Shown piece after piece: positions 1 through 7,714 of a stretch of DNA of 64,000 nt. Made by a program: the position numbers and the translations under genes. The notes under the pieces are model-generated. The model was not told the DNA's origin, did no database searches, and saw nothing but the letters and a program-made list of their open reading frames with translations. This DNA is from Microbacterium sp. MYb66 (GTDB lineage: Bacteria; Actinomycetota; Actinomycetes; Actinomycetales; Microbacteriaceae): positions 62,001 to 126,000 of the forward strand of contig NZ_PCOV01000006.1 in NCBI RefSeq assembly GCF_002979435.1. Reading direction: 5' to 3'. Within the stretch, counting starts at the first letter, position 1; every line of letters begins with the position of its first letter.

Positions 1-536
1 GGATGACCGTGGCCGACATCATCTCGGAGCCGCTCCTCGCGATCGGCACCCCGAAGGCCGAGGCGCACCGTCGGGTGGACGAGCTGATGGATCTCGTCGG
101 CCTCAACCCGGCCCACAGCGATCGGTTCCCGCAGGCCTTCTCGGGAGGACAGCGTCAGCGCATCGGCATCGCCCGCGCGCTGTCGACCAACCCGAAGATC
201 GTCGTCCTCGACGAGCCGGTCTCCGCGCTCGACGTCTCGATCCAGGCCGGCGTCATCAACCTGCTCGACGAACTGAAGGTGAAGCTCGGCCTCTCCTACC
301 TCTTCGTCGCGCACGATCTCTCGGTCGTGCGGCACATCGCAGACCGCGTGGCCGTGATGTACCTCGGGGAGTTCGTCGAGCACGGCGACGTCGATGACGT
401 GTTCGAGAACCCCCAGCATCCGTACACGCGGGCGCTGCTGTCCGCCATCCCGGTTCCCGATCCCGACGTGGAGCGCACCCGTGAGCGCGTCGTCTTCGAT
501 CCGGAGACGATGAGCACGCGACCCGCCACCGTGTGA
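1..536 (+). CDS. Peptide-type ABC transporter ATP-binding protein (5' end cut by the window)
   Basis: This is the C-terminal part of an ATPase of the DppF/OppF class, which powers import of peptides or similar solutes. The fragment holds the ABC signature SGGQRQR, the Walker B segment IVVLDEP and the switch histidine in VAHDLS. It ends with the family's typical C-terminal stretch containing [15 protein letters not shown]. Walker A lies outside the window, so the protein is truncated by the edge, not by mutation. The reading frame is open at base 3, and the gene probably starts several hundred bases upstream. The binding-protein gene 120 bases downstream is on the same strand and very likely serves the same importer; permease genes are expected to the left. 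The substrate cannot be read from the sequence. Confidence 0.93.
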   Translation, partial: MTVADIISEPLLAIGTPKAEAHRRVDELMDLVGLNPAHSDRFPQAFSGGQRQRIGIARALSTNPKIVVLDEPVSALDVSIQAGVINLLDELKVKLGLSYLFVAHDLSVVRHIADRVAVMYLGEFVEHGDVDDVFENPQHPYTRALLSAIPVPDPDVERTRERVVFDPETMSTRPATV

Positions 537-633
537 GGTGGGACTGCGGATCACCGTCCGGTAACAGTTAGGCGCGATTCACTGCCAACCGATGTACCGG
601 CATGATGTGCGAACTATTCTTCCCTTTATGAAA

Positions 634-656
634 CGCCGAAAGGCGAAAGGAGCACC
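634..656 (+). promoter_or_regulatory. Small hairpin and ribosome binding site before the binding-protein gene
   Basis: A CGCC-GAAA-GGCG mini-hairpin is followed directly by GAAAGGAGCACC and the ATG at 657. This gives a strong, well-spaced Shine-Dalgarno sequence and fixes the start of the lipoprotein gene. The tetraloop hairpin just upstream may stabilise the binding-protein message, which is normally needed in excess over the ATPase; that role is inference. Confidence 0.5.
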
Positions 657-2372
657 ATGAAGAACAAGAAGTTGTTGGGGGCGATCGCGATCAGCGGCGC
701 CCTCGCACTCGCCCTCGCAGGTTGCGCGAGCGGTTCCGGGAACACCGGCGGCGGGGACAACGGCGGCGAGTCCGTCGAGACCAAGACGGCCGACTACAAC
801 CCCCAGGACCGCGGAAACCTCCAGGAGGGCGGCGAGGTCAATTTCGCCATCAACGAGATTCCGGAGCAGCTGAACGGCTTCAACGGCGACGGCAGCGCGG
901 ACACCCTCAAGCTCTGGTCCTGGTACATGCCGCAGATCCTCCTGGTCTCGCCGGAAGGCGACGTCACCAAGAACGATTCGTATCTCGACGCGTACGACAT
1001 CGGCGAAGCGGATGGCAACACGACCATCACGTTCACGTTCAAGGACGAGGCGCACTTCAACGACGGCACGGACATGGACTGGACCGCCATCGACGCGACC
1101 TGGAAGGCCAACCGCTCGTACGACGAGGGCTTCACTCCGAACGCGACCGACGGCTACAAGCAGATCACGTCCGTCGAGCAGGGTGACACCCCGAAGACCG
1201 CGGTCGTGACCTTCGACGGCATCTACGCATGGCCGTCCATGGCCTTCCTGACCGGTGGTGTCCTGCACCCCGCGGTCGCCGACCCGACCGTGTTCAACGA
1301 GGGCTTCATCGGCAACCCGCACCCCGAGTGGGGCGCAGGGCCGTACACGATCGACACGTTCGACGCCAACGGCGGATTCGTCTCCTTCAAGCCGAACCCC
1401 GAGTGGTGGGGCGACGCTCCGCTGCTCGACTCGGTGACCTTCACCGCGATGGAGCCGGACGCCGCCCTCAACGCGTTCAAGAACGGCGAGATCGACATGG
1501 TGAACACCAACACCAACGACCGCCTCAAGCAGGTCGAGGATGTCGATGACACCGTCGTGCGTCGCGCACAGCAGACCGCCAAGACCATCCTCATGGTCGA
1601 CGCCGACAAGCCGCAGTTCGAGGACATCGACGTGCGCAAGGCGTTCTTCCTCGGCGTGAACATCGATCAGCAGAAGCAGATCGCGTGGAACGGCCTGGGC
1701 TACGAGGAGCCGGTCGCCGGCTCGCTGAACCTGTACTCGTTCCAGGACGGCTACAAGGACTCCTTCGCCACCGCAGGACTGAAGCACGATGTCGAGGCGG
1801 CCAAGAAGCTCCTCGATGACGCGGGCTGGACCGAGGGCGACGACGGAATCCGCGAGAAGGACGGCGAGAAGCTGAGCGTCACCTTCCCGATCTTCGGTGA
1901 GGACCCCACGATCGAGGCCCTCGCGAAGTCGCTCCAGGCGCAGCAGAAGGAGATCGGTTTCGATGTCCAGATCGACGTGCGCCCGTCGGCCGACTTCTCG
2001 AACGACCTCACGTCGAAGAACTGGGACGCGGTGTCGCTGCGCTTCACCGACTCCGACCCGTTCGGTCCGGCCTGGTTCTGCCAGCTGTACTGCTCCGACA
2101 GCCAGCTGAACCTCTCGGCGACCGGCTCCAAGGAGATCGACAAGCAGATCGCCGATGACGTGGAGTCCCAGAAGGACGCCGAGTCGTGGACGACCGCCGC
2201 GATGGAGCTCGAGCCGAAGATCGTCGAGCAGACCTGGGGTGTCATCCCGCTGTACAGCGGTCCCTCGATCTACGTGGTCAAGAACGGTCTGGCCAACCTC
2301 ACGCCGGAGCCCTACGTGGGTCTCGACCTCTTCGGGGTCACTCCGGTCGAGAACGTCGGCTGGGAGAAGTAA
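657..2372 (+). CDS. ABC transporter substrate-binding lipoprotein, family 5
   Basis: This is an extracytoplasmic solute-binding protein of the SBP_bac_5 (DppA/OppA) type, 571 residues, normal family length. The N-terminus has KNKK, a hydrophobic stretch and the lipobox LAGC with the lipidated Cys at residue 23, followed by a Gly/Ser/Asn-rich linker. The mature part has the family's usual features, such as FNDGTDMDWTAIDATW and, near the end, the WGVIPLYSGPSIYVV stretch. It should capture peptides or nickel/opine-like ligands for the importer whose ATPase ends just upstream. The start is set by GAAAGGAG eight bases before ATG. A GC-rich hairpin terminator follows at 2400. Confidence 0.93.
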   Translation: MKNKKLLGAIAISGALALALAGCASGSGNTGGGDNGGESVETKTADYNPQDRGNLQEGGEVNFAINEIPEQLNGFNGDGSADTLKLWSWYMPQILLVSPEGDVTKNDSYLDAYDIGEADGNTTITFTFKDEAHFNDGTDMDWTAIDATWKANRSYDEGFTPNATDGYKQITSVEQGDTPKTAVVTFDGIYAWPSMAFLTGGVLHPAVADPTVFNEGFIGNPHPEWGAGPYTIDTFDANGGFVSFKPNPEWWGDAPLLDSVTFTAMEPDAALNAFKNGEIDMVNTNTNDRLKQVEDVDDTVVRRAQQTAKTILMVDADKPQFEDIDVRKAFFLGVNIDQQKQIAWNGLGYEEPVAGSLNLYSFQDGYKDSFATAGLKHDVEAAKKLLDDAGWTEGDDGIREKDGEKLSVTFPIFGEDPTIEALAKSLQAQQKEIGFDVQIDVRPSADFSNDLTSKNWDAVSLRFTDSDPFGPAWFCQLYCSDSQLNLSATGSKEIDKQIADDVESQKDAESWTTAAMELEPKIVEQTWGVIPLYSGPSIYVVKNGLANLTPEPYVGLDLFGVTPVENVGWEK

Positions 2373-2399
2373 CTCTCTCTGACACACATCGTGTCGAAG

Positions 2400-2436
2400 G
2401 CGGGGTCGGTGGTTCATCCACCGGCCCCGCTTTCCT
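2400..2436 (+). terminator. Rho-independent-type terminator after the binding-protein gene
   Basis: A 13-base-pair GC-rich stem (GCGGGGTCGGTGG with CCACCGGCCCCGC, one G-U pair) closes a five-base TTCAT loop and is followed by TTTCCTT. It lies 27 bases after the stop codon and just before the -10 box of the next gene. Confidence 0.75.
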
Positions 2437-2451
2437 TATGCTGAACGCGTG
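2437..2451 (+). promoter_or_regulatory. -10 box TATGCT of a leaderless gene
   Basis: TATGCT lies exactly six bases before the GTG start at 2449, so transcription should begin at or beside the start codon. No Shine-Dalgarno sequence is present. The same spacing recurs at many genes of this window. Confidence 0.55.
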
Positions 2452-3177
2452 AGCGTCCAGATCGTCCTCGTGCACGGCATCCGCACTTCCGCGACGATGT
2501 GGCGGACACAGGTCGCGTTCCTGGAGGAGAACGGCTACGCATGCATCGCCGTCGATCTCCCCGGCCACGGATCACGCATGCAAGAGGATTTCACCCTGCA
2601 CGAGGCGCTGCACACGATCGATGCCGCCGTGCGCGCCGCTGCCCAGGACGGCCCGGTGCTCCTGGTCGGACACTCGATGGGAGGCCTGCTCTGTCTCGCC
2701 TACGTGGGCGGCGCACAGCCTCCTCCGGTGGCAGGTCTGATCGCGGCCTCCTGCACCTCGATCCCCCACGGCGCGGGTCTTGCCGCCTATCGCCTCTTCA
2801 CGAGGGCCGTGGATTCTCTTCCCGATCGAGGCATGTGGCTCACCGGCAGGATCCTCGAGGCCACGATCCCTGTGGAGACACGATCCGACTTCGCCGCCGG
2901 CGGCTATGCACTGGACACGCAGGATGCCGCGCTGCGCAGCCTCGCCGCACTCGACATCGCCGCCGCGGTCGCGCGCATCACGATCCCCCTCTGGTTCGTG
3001 AACGGTCAGTACGATCAGCTGCGGCTGAACGAGTCGCTGTTCCGGAGGCTCGCACCGCAGGCCGAGCTGATCGTCGTGCCACGCACGACCCACCTGGTCA
3101 CGGCGATGCGACCCCAGGTGTTCAATGCGGTGCTGCGACTGGCGATCGCGACCCTCGACCAGGGTGCGGAGTCATGA
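2449..3177 (+). CDS. Alpha/beta hydrolase
   Basis: This 242-residue soluble esterase/lipase-like hydrolase has a clear fold signature: the oxyanion-hole HGIRTS motif near residue 9 and the nucleophile elbow GHSMGG (Ser76). The probable acid is Asp189 in NGQYDQ and the probable base is His215 in TTHLV. There is no signal peptide. The substrate is not predictable. The GTG start is chosen because a TATGCT box sits six bases upstream and the protein begins cleanly with a beta strand. The 3' end overlaps the convergent MFS gene by six bases. Confidence 0.85.
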   Translation: MSVQIVLVHGIRTSATMWRTQVAFLEENGYACIAVDLPGHGSRMQEDFTLHEALHTIDAAVRAAAQDGPVLLVGHSMGGLLCLAYVGGAQPPPVAGLIAASCTSIPHGAGLAAYRLFTRAVDSLPDRGMWLTGRILEATIPVETRSDFAAGGYALDTQDAALRSLAALDIAAAVARITIPLWFVNGQYDQLRLNESLFRRLAPQAELIVVPRTTHLVTAMRPQVFNAVLRLAIATLDQGAES

Positions 3178-4407
3178 GCGCGCAGGCTGGCGCGCGAACG
3201 CGGTGAGCACCCCTCCGACGAGCGAGAGCGCGGCTGCCGCGACGAACACGAGCCAGAACCCGCCGACGAGCGCGACGAGCGCCGCCCCGAGAACCGGCCC
3301 GATCAGCTGCCCCAGGGCAGCGGTGACGTTGACGATGCCCAGATCGCGCGCATGGTCCTGCTCATCGGGCAGCAGATCAGCAGCGAACGCGAGCCCCACC
3401 GTCGAGAAGGCCCCATAGCCGAGCCCCATCAGCGCGGCGGCCACCATCGTCATCTCGAATGTCGGTACGAGAGCGATCGCGACACCGGATGCTGCTTGGA
3501 CGACGGTCGCGGCGATCGCGAGTGTCCTCCGGTTCCCGGTGCGGTCGGACACGATCCCGGTGACGACCGAGGCGATCACGACGAACACCGTGTACACGAT
3601 GATCAGCAGCAGCAGGTTGTCCTGCGCCACGGCGCTCGGCTGCCCGAGTCCGTGCAGGAGGAAGAACAGGAACAGCGCCGTGCCGAGGGCGTTGCCCACG
3701 TTCGTCACCAGCCGCCCGGAGAGCATCCAGGCGAAGTCGCGGTCGCGGAGGGACGCGAGCGGACGACGCCCCGCCTGCTTCGGGCGCATCGCCTCGGTGC
3801 TCGGCGGGTCGGGCAGCAACAGCGCCGCCGCCGTGCCGACGACGGCGATGATCCCGGCGAGGAGCACGTAGCCGGCGACGATGCCGAGACCGAGGAGCAC
3901 CACGAGACCGACACCGAGGACGATGCCCACGGCCTGGCTCGACCCGACCGCGGCGGAGGCCGCCCCGCGCTGCCTCGACGGCAGCTGGTCGGCGATGAGC
4001 GCCGTGAACGCAGCCGATGACACCGCGACGCCGATCGACACCCCCACCCACCCTGCGCCGACGGCCCACGGGCCCTCCGCGAAGCCGGTCAGGATCAGGC
4101 ACACGGCCGTGAGCCACACGCCGCCCAGAGCCCACGGTCGGCGACGGTGACGTCCTGCGGCCGCACGATCGGACAGCGCCCCGGCGGCCGGACCGGCGAT
4201 GATGCCCGCGAGTCCGCCGATGCCGAGGACCAGCCCTGAGGACACGACACCGCGGATCCAGTCGTCTTCCGGTGTGTCGAGCTGCAGCGGCAGGAGGAGC
4301 TGTACGGGCGTGAGCTGCACGGTCCAGATCGCGAGCCACGCCAGCGTGAACAACGACATCCATCGCGCTCCGGCCTTTGCCGTGCGAGCGCCCGTCGTCT
4401 CGGTCAT
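3172..4407 (-). CDS. MFS transporter
   Basis: A 411-residue major facilitator protein with about twelve hydrophobic segments. A short cytoplasmic N-terminus precedes TM1 (WMSLFTLAWLAIW), and the LSDRAAAGRHRRRPW loop corresponds to the MFS motif A between TM2 and TM3. It resembles the glycoside/sugar-type MFS proteins found beside beta-glucosidases. The ATG start at 4407 overlaps the glucosidase stop (ATGA), so the two are translationally coupled and the likely cargo is a beta-glucoside or disaccharide (inference). A longer reading frame upstream is only a shadow of the glucosidase. Confidence 0.88.
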   Translation of the reverse strand: MTETTGARTAKAGARWMSLFTLAWLAIWTVQLTPVQLLLPLQLDTPEDDWIRGVVSSGLVLGIGGLAGIIAGPAAGALSDRAAAGRHRRRPWALGGVWLTAVCLILTGFAEGPWAVGAGWVGVSIGVAVSSAAFTALIADQLPSRQRGAASAAVGSSQAVGIVLGVGLVVLLGLGIVAGYVLLAGIIAVVGTAAALLLPDPPSTEAMRPKQAGRRPLASLRDRDFAWMLSGRLVTNVGNALGTALFLFFLLHGLGQPSAVAQDNLLLLIIVYTVFVVIASVVTGIVSDRTGNRRTLAIAATVVQAASGVAIALVPTFEMTMVAAALMGLGYGAFSTVGLAFAADLLPDEQDHARDLGIVNVTAALGQLIGPVLGAALVALVGGFWLVFVAAAALSLVGGVLTAFARQPARS

Positions 4408-5786
4408 CGCGCTCCCTCCGCCGTCGCCGTCGCTGTCGCCGCTGATCGCGAGGCCGCGACGAGTTCGCGGTACCAGTCGTACGATGCCTTGGGCGTCCGC
4501 TCCCCCGTCTCGAAGTCGACATGCACGAGACCGAAGCGCTGCGTGTAGCCGTCCGCCCACTCCCAGTTGTCCAGGAGCGACCACACCGTGTACTCCTCGA
4601 CGGGGACGCCCGCGTCGATCGCCTCCGCCACGGCCCCGATATGACCGGACAGGTAGTCGATGCGGTCGGTGTCCTCGACTCGGGTGGCGCGTTCGGGCTC
4701 GGGGAAAGAGGCCCCGTTCTCGCCGATGATCACGGGAGGAAGATGCGGATGCCGGTCGTGCAGGTCGACCAGGAGGTCGCGGAGAGCCCCGGGCATGATC
4801 GGCCACTCCGGGCCGAAACCGGTGGTCGGGACTCCCGGGGTCGGCACGATGTCGAACGGTATGGGGCTCGCCGGGTCGGCGGCGGTGATCGTCGTCGGGT
4901 TGTAGAAGTTGATGCCGTAGAAGTCGATCGAACGGCCGATCGCCTCGAGATCGCCGTCGCGCACGGGCATCGTGGGCAGCCCGAGCGACTCCAGATCCGG
5001 GTAGGCACCGGCGAGCAGGGGTTCGCTGAACACCCGGTTGTGGAGGGTGTCATAGACCGCGGCGGCCTGAATATCCTCCACGGTGTCGCGCAGCGGAAGC
5101 ACCCAGGTGTGGTTGTTCACCAACCCGACCGCGGCGGCCCCTCGTCCGCGCAGCACGGCGGCCGCGCCGGCGTGCGCGACGAGCTGGTGGTGCACGGTGG
5201 GCAGCGCACCGAAGAGCAGTTGCCTGCCCGGCGCGAGCGCCCCGACCGCGTATCCCTGCAAGGTGGTCATGGCGGGCTCGTTGAGCGTGTACCAGTTCTC
5301 CACCCTGTCGCTGAGACGGTCGGCCACGATCGCCGCATAGTCGGCGAAGCGCTCGGCCGTGTCCCTGTTCAACCATCCGCCGCCCGCTTCGATCACGCTC
5401 GGCATCTCCCAGTGGAACAGCGTCGGGAACGGCACGACGCCGCCTTCGAGCAGGAGATCCACGAGTCGCGAATAGTGGTCGAGAGCCGCGGTGTCGCCGG
5501 CTCCCCTGCCGTCCGGCTGCACGCGCGCCCACGGGATGGAGAACCGGTAGCGGTCGAGCCCCAGACCGGCGGCAAGGGCCGCATCGGCTTCCGGATGCCG
5601 GAAGCTGTCGCATGCGGGGTCGGCTGTCGATCCGTCGACGATCGCGTCGGGCCGTTCGAGGAAGTCGTCCCAGATGGAGCGCCCCGATGCCCCGGACGGG
5701 CGCGAGCCCTCGATCTGGAAGGCGGAGGTCGCCGCAGACCAGCGAAGCCCGGAGGGCACGGCGGGACGGAGGGGTGCGGGGGTCAT
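4404..5786 (-). CDS. Glycoside hydrolase family 1 beta-glucosidase
   Basis: A 460-residue GH1 enzyme, the usual length, cleaving beta-glucosides such as cellobiose in the cytoplasm. The acid/base Glu170 lies in YTLNEPAM and the nucleophile Glu356 in IIGENGAS. The N-terminal substrate-site motif FQIEGS and the C-terminal SLLDNWEWADGYTQRFGL are both intact. There is no signal peptide. ATG at 5786 is preferred over the longer frame because AAGGAG precedes it at good distance and the GH1 fold starts right after it. It is followed by the coupled MFS gene, giving an uptake-and-hydrolysis pair. Confidence 0.94.
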   Translation of the reverse strand: MTPAPLRPAVPSGLRWSAATSAFQIEGSRPSGASGRSIWDDFLERPDAIVDGSTADPACDSFRHPEADAALAAGLGLDRYRFSIPWARVQPDGRGAGDTAALDHYSRLVDLLLEGGVVPFPTLFHWEMPSVIEAGGGWLNRDTAERFADYAAIVADRLSDRVENWYTLNEPAMTTLQGYAVGALAPGRQLLFGALPTVHHQLVAHAGAAAVLRGRGAAAVGLVNNHTWVLPLRDTVEDIQAAAVYDTLHNRVFSEPLLAGAYPDLESLGLPTMPVRDGDLEAIGRSIDFYGINFYNPTTITAADPASPIPFDIVPTPGVPTTGFGPEWPIMPGALRDLLVDLHDRHPHLPPVIIGENGASFPEPERATRVEDTDRIDYLSGHIGAVAEAIDAGVPVEEYTVWSLLDNWEWADGYTQRFGLVHVDFETGERTPKASYDWYRELVAASRSAATATATAEGAR

Positions 5787-5829
5787 GTGGCTCCTTGACG
5801 TCAGTGTCGGGATAGTGATGATTCTGCAC

Positions 5830-5846
5830 CCGGTACCACCGGAACC
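5830..5846. promoter_or_regulatory. Imperfect inverted repeat upstream of the glucosidase operon
   Basis: GGTACC and GGAACC, separated by ACC, form a near-palindrome 45 bases before the glucosidase start. This is a plausible sugar-regulator operator position, but no regulator gene is adjacent and the arms differ by one base. Low confidence. Confidence 0.2.
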
Positions 5847-5900
5847 GCGACCGAGTATCGTGTTCTGCACCCCGTTTCGCGTGATCGCCTCGTCTGCTGG

Positions 5901-6008
5901 TAGACTCGACTCTTGGCTTGCGTGTGGGTTCTTCCCTCACGACCGCTGTGCAGCAGCCCTCTTCTGCTGCCGGCATTCCGAACACTCCTGTACAGAAAGC
6001 GTCCACAC
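5901..6008 (+). promoter_or_regulatory. rpsT promoter -10 (TAGACT) and structured leader
   Basis: TAGACT at 5901-5906 is a good actinobacterial -10 box and would give a leader of about 96 bases. The leader contains a perfect seven-pair hairpin, GCAGCAG at 5950-5956 with CTGCTGC at 5964-5970. The -35 region is poor. Ribosomal protein S20 is autoregulated in E. coli; whether this hairpin does the same here is inference. Confidence 0.45.
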
Positions 6009-6269
6009 GTGGCAAACATCAAGTCGCAGATCAAGCGCAACAAGACCAACGAGAAGGCTCACGAGCGCAACAAGGCCGTGAAGAGCGAGCTCAAGACGCT
6101 CATCCGCTCCACCCGCACGGCAGTCACCGCCGGCGACAAGGCAGCAGCCGAGGCCGGCCTGAAGAAGGCGTCCGTCAAGCTCGACAAGGCCGTCAGCAAG
6201 GGCGTCCTGCACAAGAACCAGGCGTCGAACCGCAAGTCGGCTCTCGCCAAGCAGGTCTCCGCTCTCTGA
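6009..6269 (+). CDS. rpsT: 30S ribosomal protein S20
   Basis: An 86-residue, very basic helical protein beginning [20 protein letters not shown], the classic S20 N-terminus. It binds 16S rRNA near the 5' domain during small-subunit assembly. The GTG start at 6009 gives the normal family length; longer in-frame starts would add a non-homologous tail. It is monocistronic, with its own -10 box and a strong terminator at 6296, and lies next to holA, a common arrangement (rpsT and holA are convergent here). Confidence 0.97.
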   Translation: MANIKSQIKRNKTNEKAHERNKAVKSELKTLIRSTRTAVTAGDKAAAEAGLKKASVKLDKAVSKGVLHKNQASNRKSALAKQVSAL

Positions 6270-6295
6270 GCAGACACAGCTGAGAAAGGCCCGTC

Positions 6296-6329
6296 CCGTT
6301 TCCGGGGCGGGCCTTCTTCGTCCTTCGGA
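6296..6329 (+). terminator. Terminator after rpsT
   Basis: A 13-pair stem (AAGGCCCGTCCCG with CGGGGCGGGCCTT, one G-U pair) with a four-base loop is followed by CTTCG. Because the arms begin and end with AA/TT it can also serve the convergent holA transcript. Confidence 0.8.
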
Positions 6330-6355
6330 GCGCTGGGTGCAGGTGGTGGCACTGA

Positions 6356-7393
6356 CTACTCGCCGAACGGCTGGCGGGTCGCGATCACGGTGACCATGCG
6401 CTCCAACGCGAAGATCGGGTCGCGGGCCGCGCCCTTGACCTCGCCGTCGGCTCTCGCCGTCGCCTGGATCGCCATTCCGAGCGACCGCTCGTTCCACCCG
6501 GCGAGATCGCGGCGGGCGCGATCGACCTGCCAATCCTTCATCCCCAGTCGCTGCGCCAGCTGCCTGCTCGGCTCGCGGTTGCCGGCGACGCGCGCCATGG
6601 TGCGGAGCTTCATGGCGAATGCGGCGACCATCGGAACCGGATCGGCACCGGACGACAGCGCATGGCGAAGTGCGATCAGCGCTTCGCCATACCGCCCGGC
6701 GATCGCAGTGTCGGCGACGACGAAGGCCGACACCTCGACCCGCCCGCCGTAGTACTTGGTGACGATGTCTTCGGTGATGTCTCCCTCGACATCGCCGATC
6801 AGCTGCTGGCAGGCTGCCGCCAACTCGGTGAGATCGTCGGCGAACGCGGACACCAACGCTCGCAGTGCGGCCGGCGCGATGCGCTTCTTCGCTGCGCGGA
6901 ACTCCCCTGCAGCGAAGTCGACGCGGTCGCCGTCGCGCTTGATCGCCGGGCAGGCGATCTCGATGCCGCCGCCGGTACCGGCACGCAGCGCATCGAGGAG
7001 CTTCTTGCCTCGCACGCTGGCGCCGGTGTGACGGAGGATGACGGTCGCGCCCTCCTGCGGGTTGTCGAGGTAGGACACCGCCTCCTGGATGAACGCATCC
7101 GAGCACTTCTCCACGCCGGACACGCGCACCAGACGCGGCTCGCCGAAGAGTGAAGGAGAGGTCAGGGAGAGCAAGGTGCCCGGCGCGTAGTCGTCGGCGC
7201 GCACATCGCTGACCTCGAGCGCCGGATCTTCGGCTCGAAGATAATCACGGACTCCGGCGATCGCGCGCTCGGCGCAGATCTCCTCGGGTCCGGATACCAG
7301 CACCAGAGGGGCAGGGTGCGGATCCCGCCACGACACCTGAGGGATCTTGGTGGGCTTCGCACCACCGCGGGAAGGGGGACGCGAAGCTGCCAT
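6356..7393 (-). CDS. holA: DNA polymerase III subunit delta
   Basis: At 345 residues, this is the clamp-loader delta subunit, which opens the beta sliding clamp. The N-terminal region carries PLVLVSGPEEICAERAI, the degenerate P-loop region typical of HolA. The middle contains LRALVSAFADDLTELAAACQQL, matching the conserved helix with L-x-L-x-x-E-L-x-K-L character. The C-terminal domain has the ALIALRHALSSGADPVPMVAAFA pattern. The ATG at 7393 is preceded by TAGGCT with a six-base gap, so the gene is probably leaderless. It is the last gene after comEA-comEC, separated by a 321-base gap. Confidence 0.93.
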   Translation of the reverse strand: MAASRPPSRGGAKPTKIPQVSWRDPHPAPLVLVSGPEEICAERAIAGVRDYLRAEDPALEVSDVRADDYAPGTLLSLTSPSLFGEPRLVRVSGVEKCSDAFIQEAVSYLDNPQEGATVILRHTGASVRGKKLLDALRAGTGGGIEIACPAIKRDGDRVDFAAGEFRAAKKRIAPAALRALVSAFADDLTELAAACQQLIGDVEGDITEDIVTKYYGGRVEVSAFVVADTAIAGRYGEALIALRHALSSGADPVPMVAAFAMKLRTMARVAGNREPSRQLAQRLGMKDWQVDRARRDLAGWNERSLGMAIQATARADGEVKGAARDPIFALERMVTVIATRQPFGE

Positions 7394-7405
7394 GGATCCA
7401 GCCTA
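7394..7405 (-). promoter_or_regulatory. -10 box TAGGCT of leaderless holA
   Basis: On the minus strand TAGGCT (7405-7400) is followed by six bases (GGATCC) and the ATG of holA. This suggests that holA has its own promoter and is not only read through from comEC. Confidence 0.55.
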
Positions 7406-7714
7406 CCCGGGGGCACCGACAGCGATCGTGCGCGGCGACGAGACGCGGCGGTCGACCTCGACCAGGGCTGTGGGAGTTCGACCGCCGCGCGCAGCGCGGT
7501 GAGTCGCTGCCGGTGGTCGGTGGCACCCGACCACCCCCTCATCCTGAACGGCTCTGCGATGCCGTGCGGCCGTTCACCCGGCCCACGCGTGTCCACGGCC
7601 GACCTCTGCGTACTCAGCCCCGACATTTGCCGAGGCGACGCCGACCCACCGACGTCGGTCCCGCGGGATCGGATTCCGCTCGTCGGATCCGCGAAGCAGG
7701 ACCGACACGGGCGT
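7394..7714. other. Gene-free 321-base gap with two stem-loops
   Basis: I find no credible coding sequence here; frames across it are shadows. It contains a perfect nine-pair hairpin (GGTGGTCGG at 7512-7520, loop TGGCAC, CCGACCACC at 7527-7535). It also has a ten-base inverted repeat (GCGGCGGTCG at 7445-7454, CGACCGCCGC at 7479-7488). Neither is followed by a T-run on either strand. One may end the comEC transcript or mark an untranslated RNA. Confidence 0.4.

Noticed and set aside
1..536. Truncated ATPase as a broken gene
   Set aside because: The missing N-terminus is explained by the window edge.
579..2417. 612-residue minus-strand reading frame opposite the first binding-protein gene
   Set aside because: Arg/Val/Leu-rich shadow with no domain; the plus strand holds a clear lipoprotein gene with ribosome binding site.
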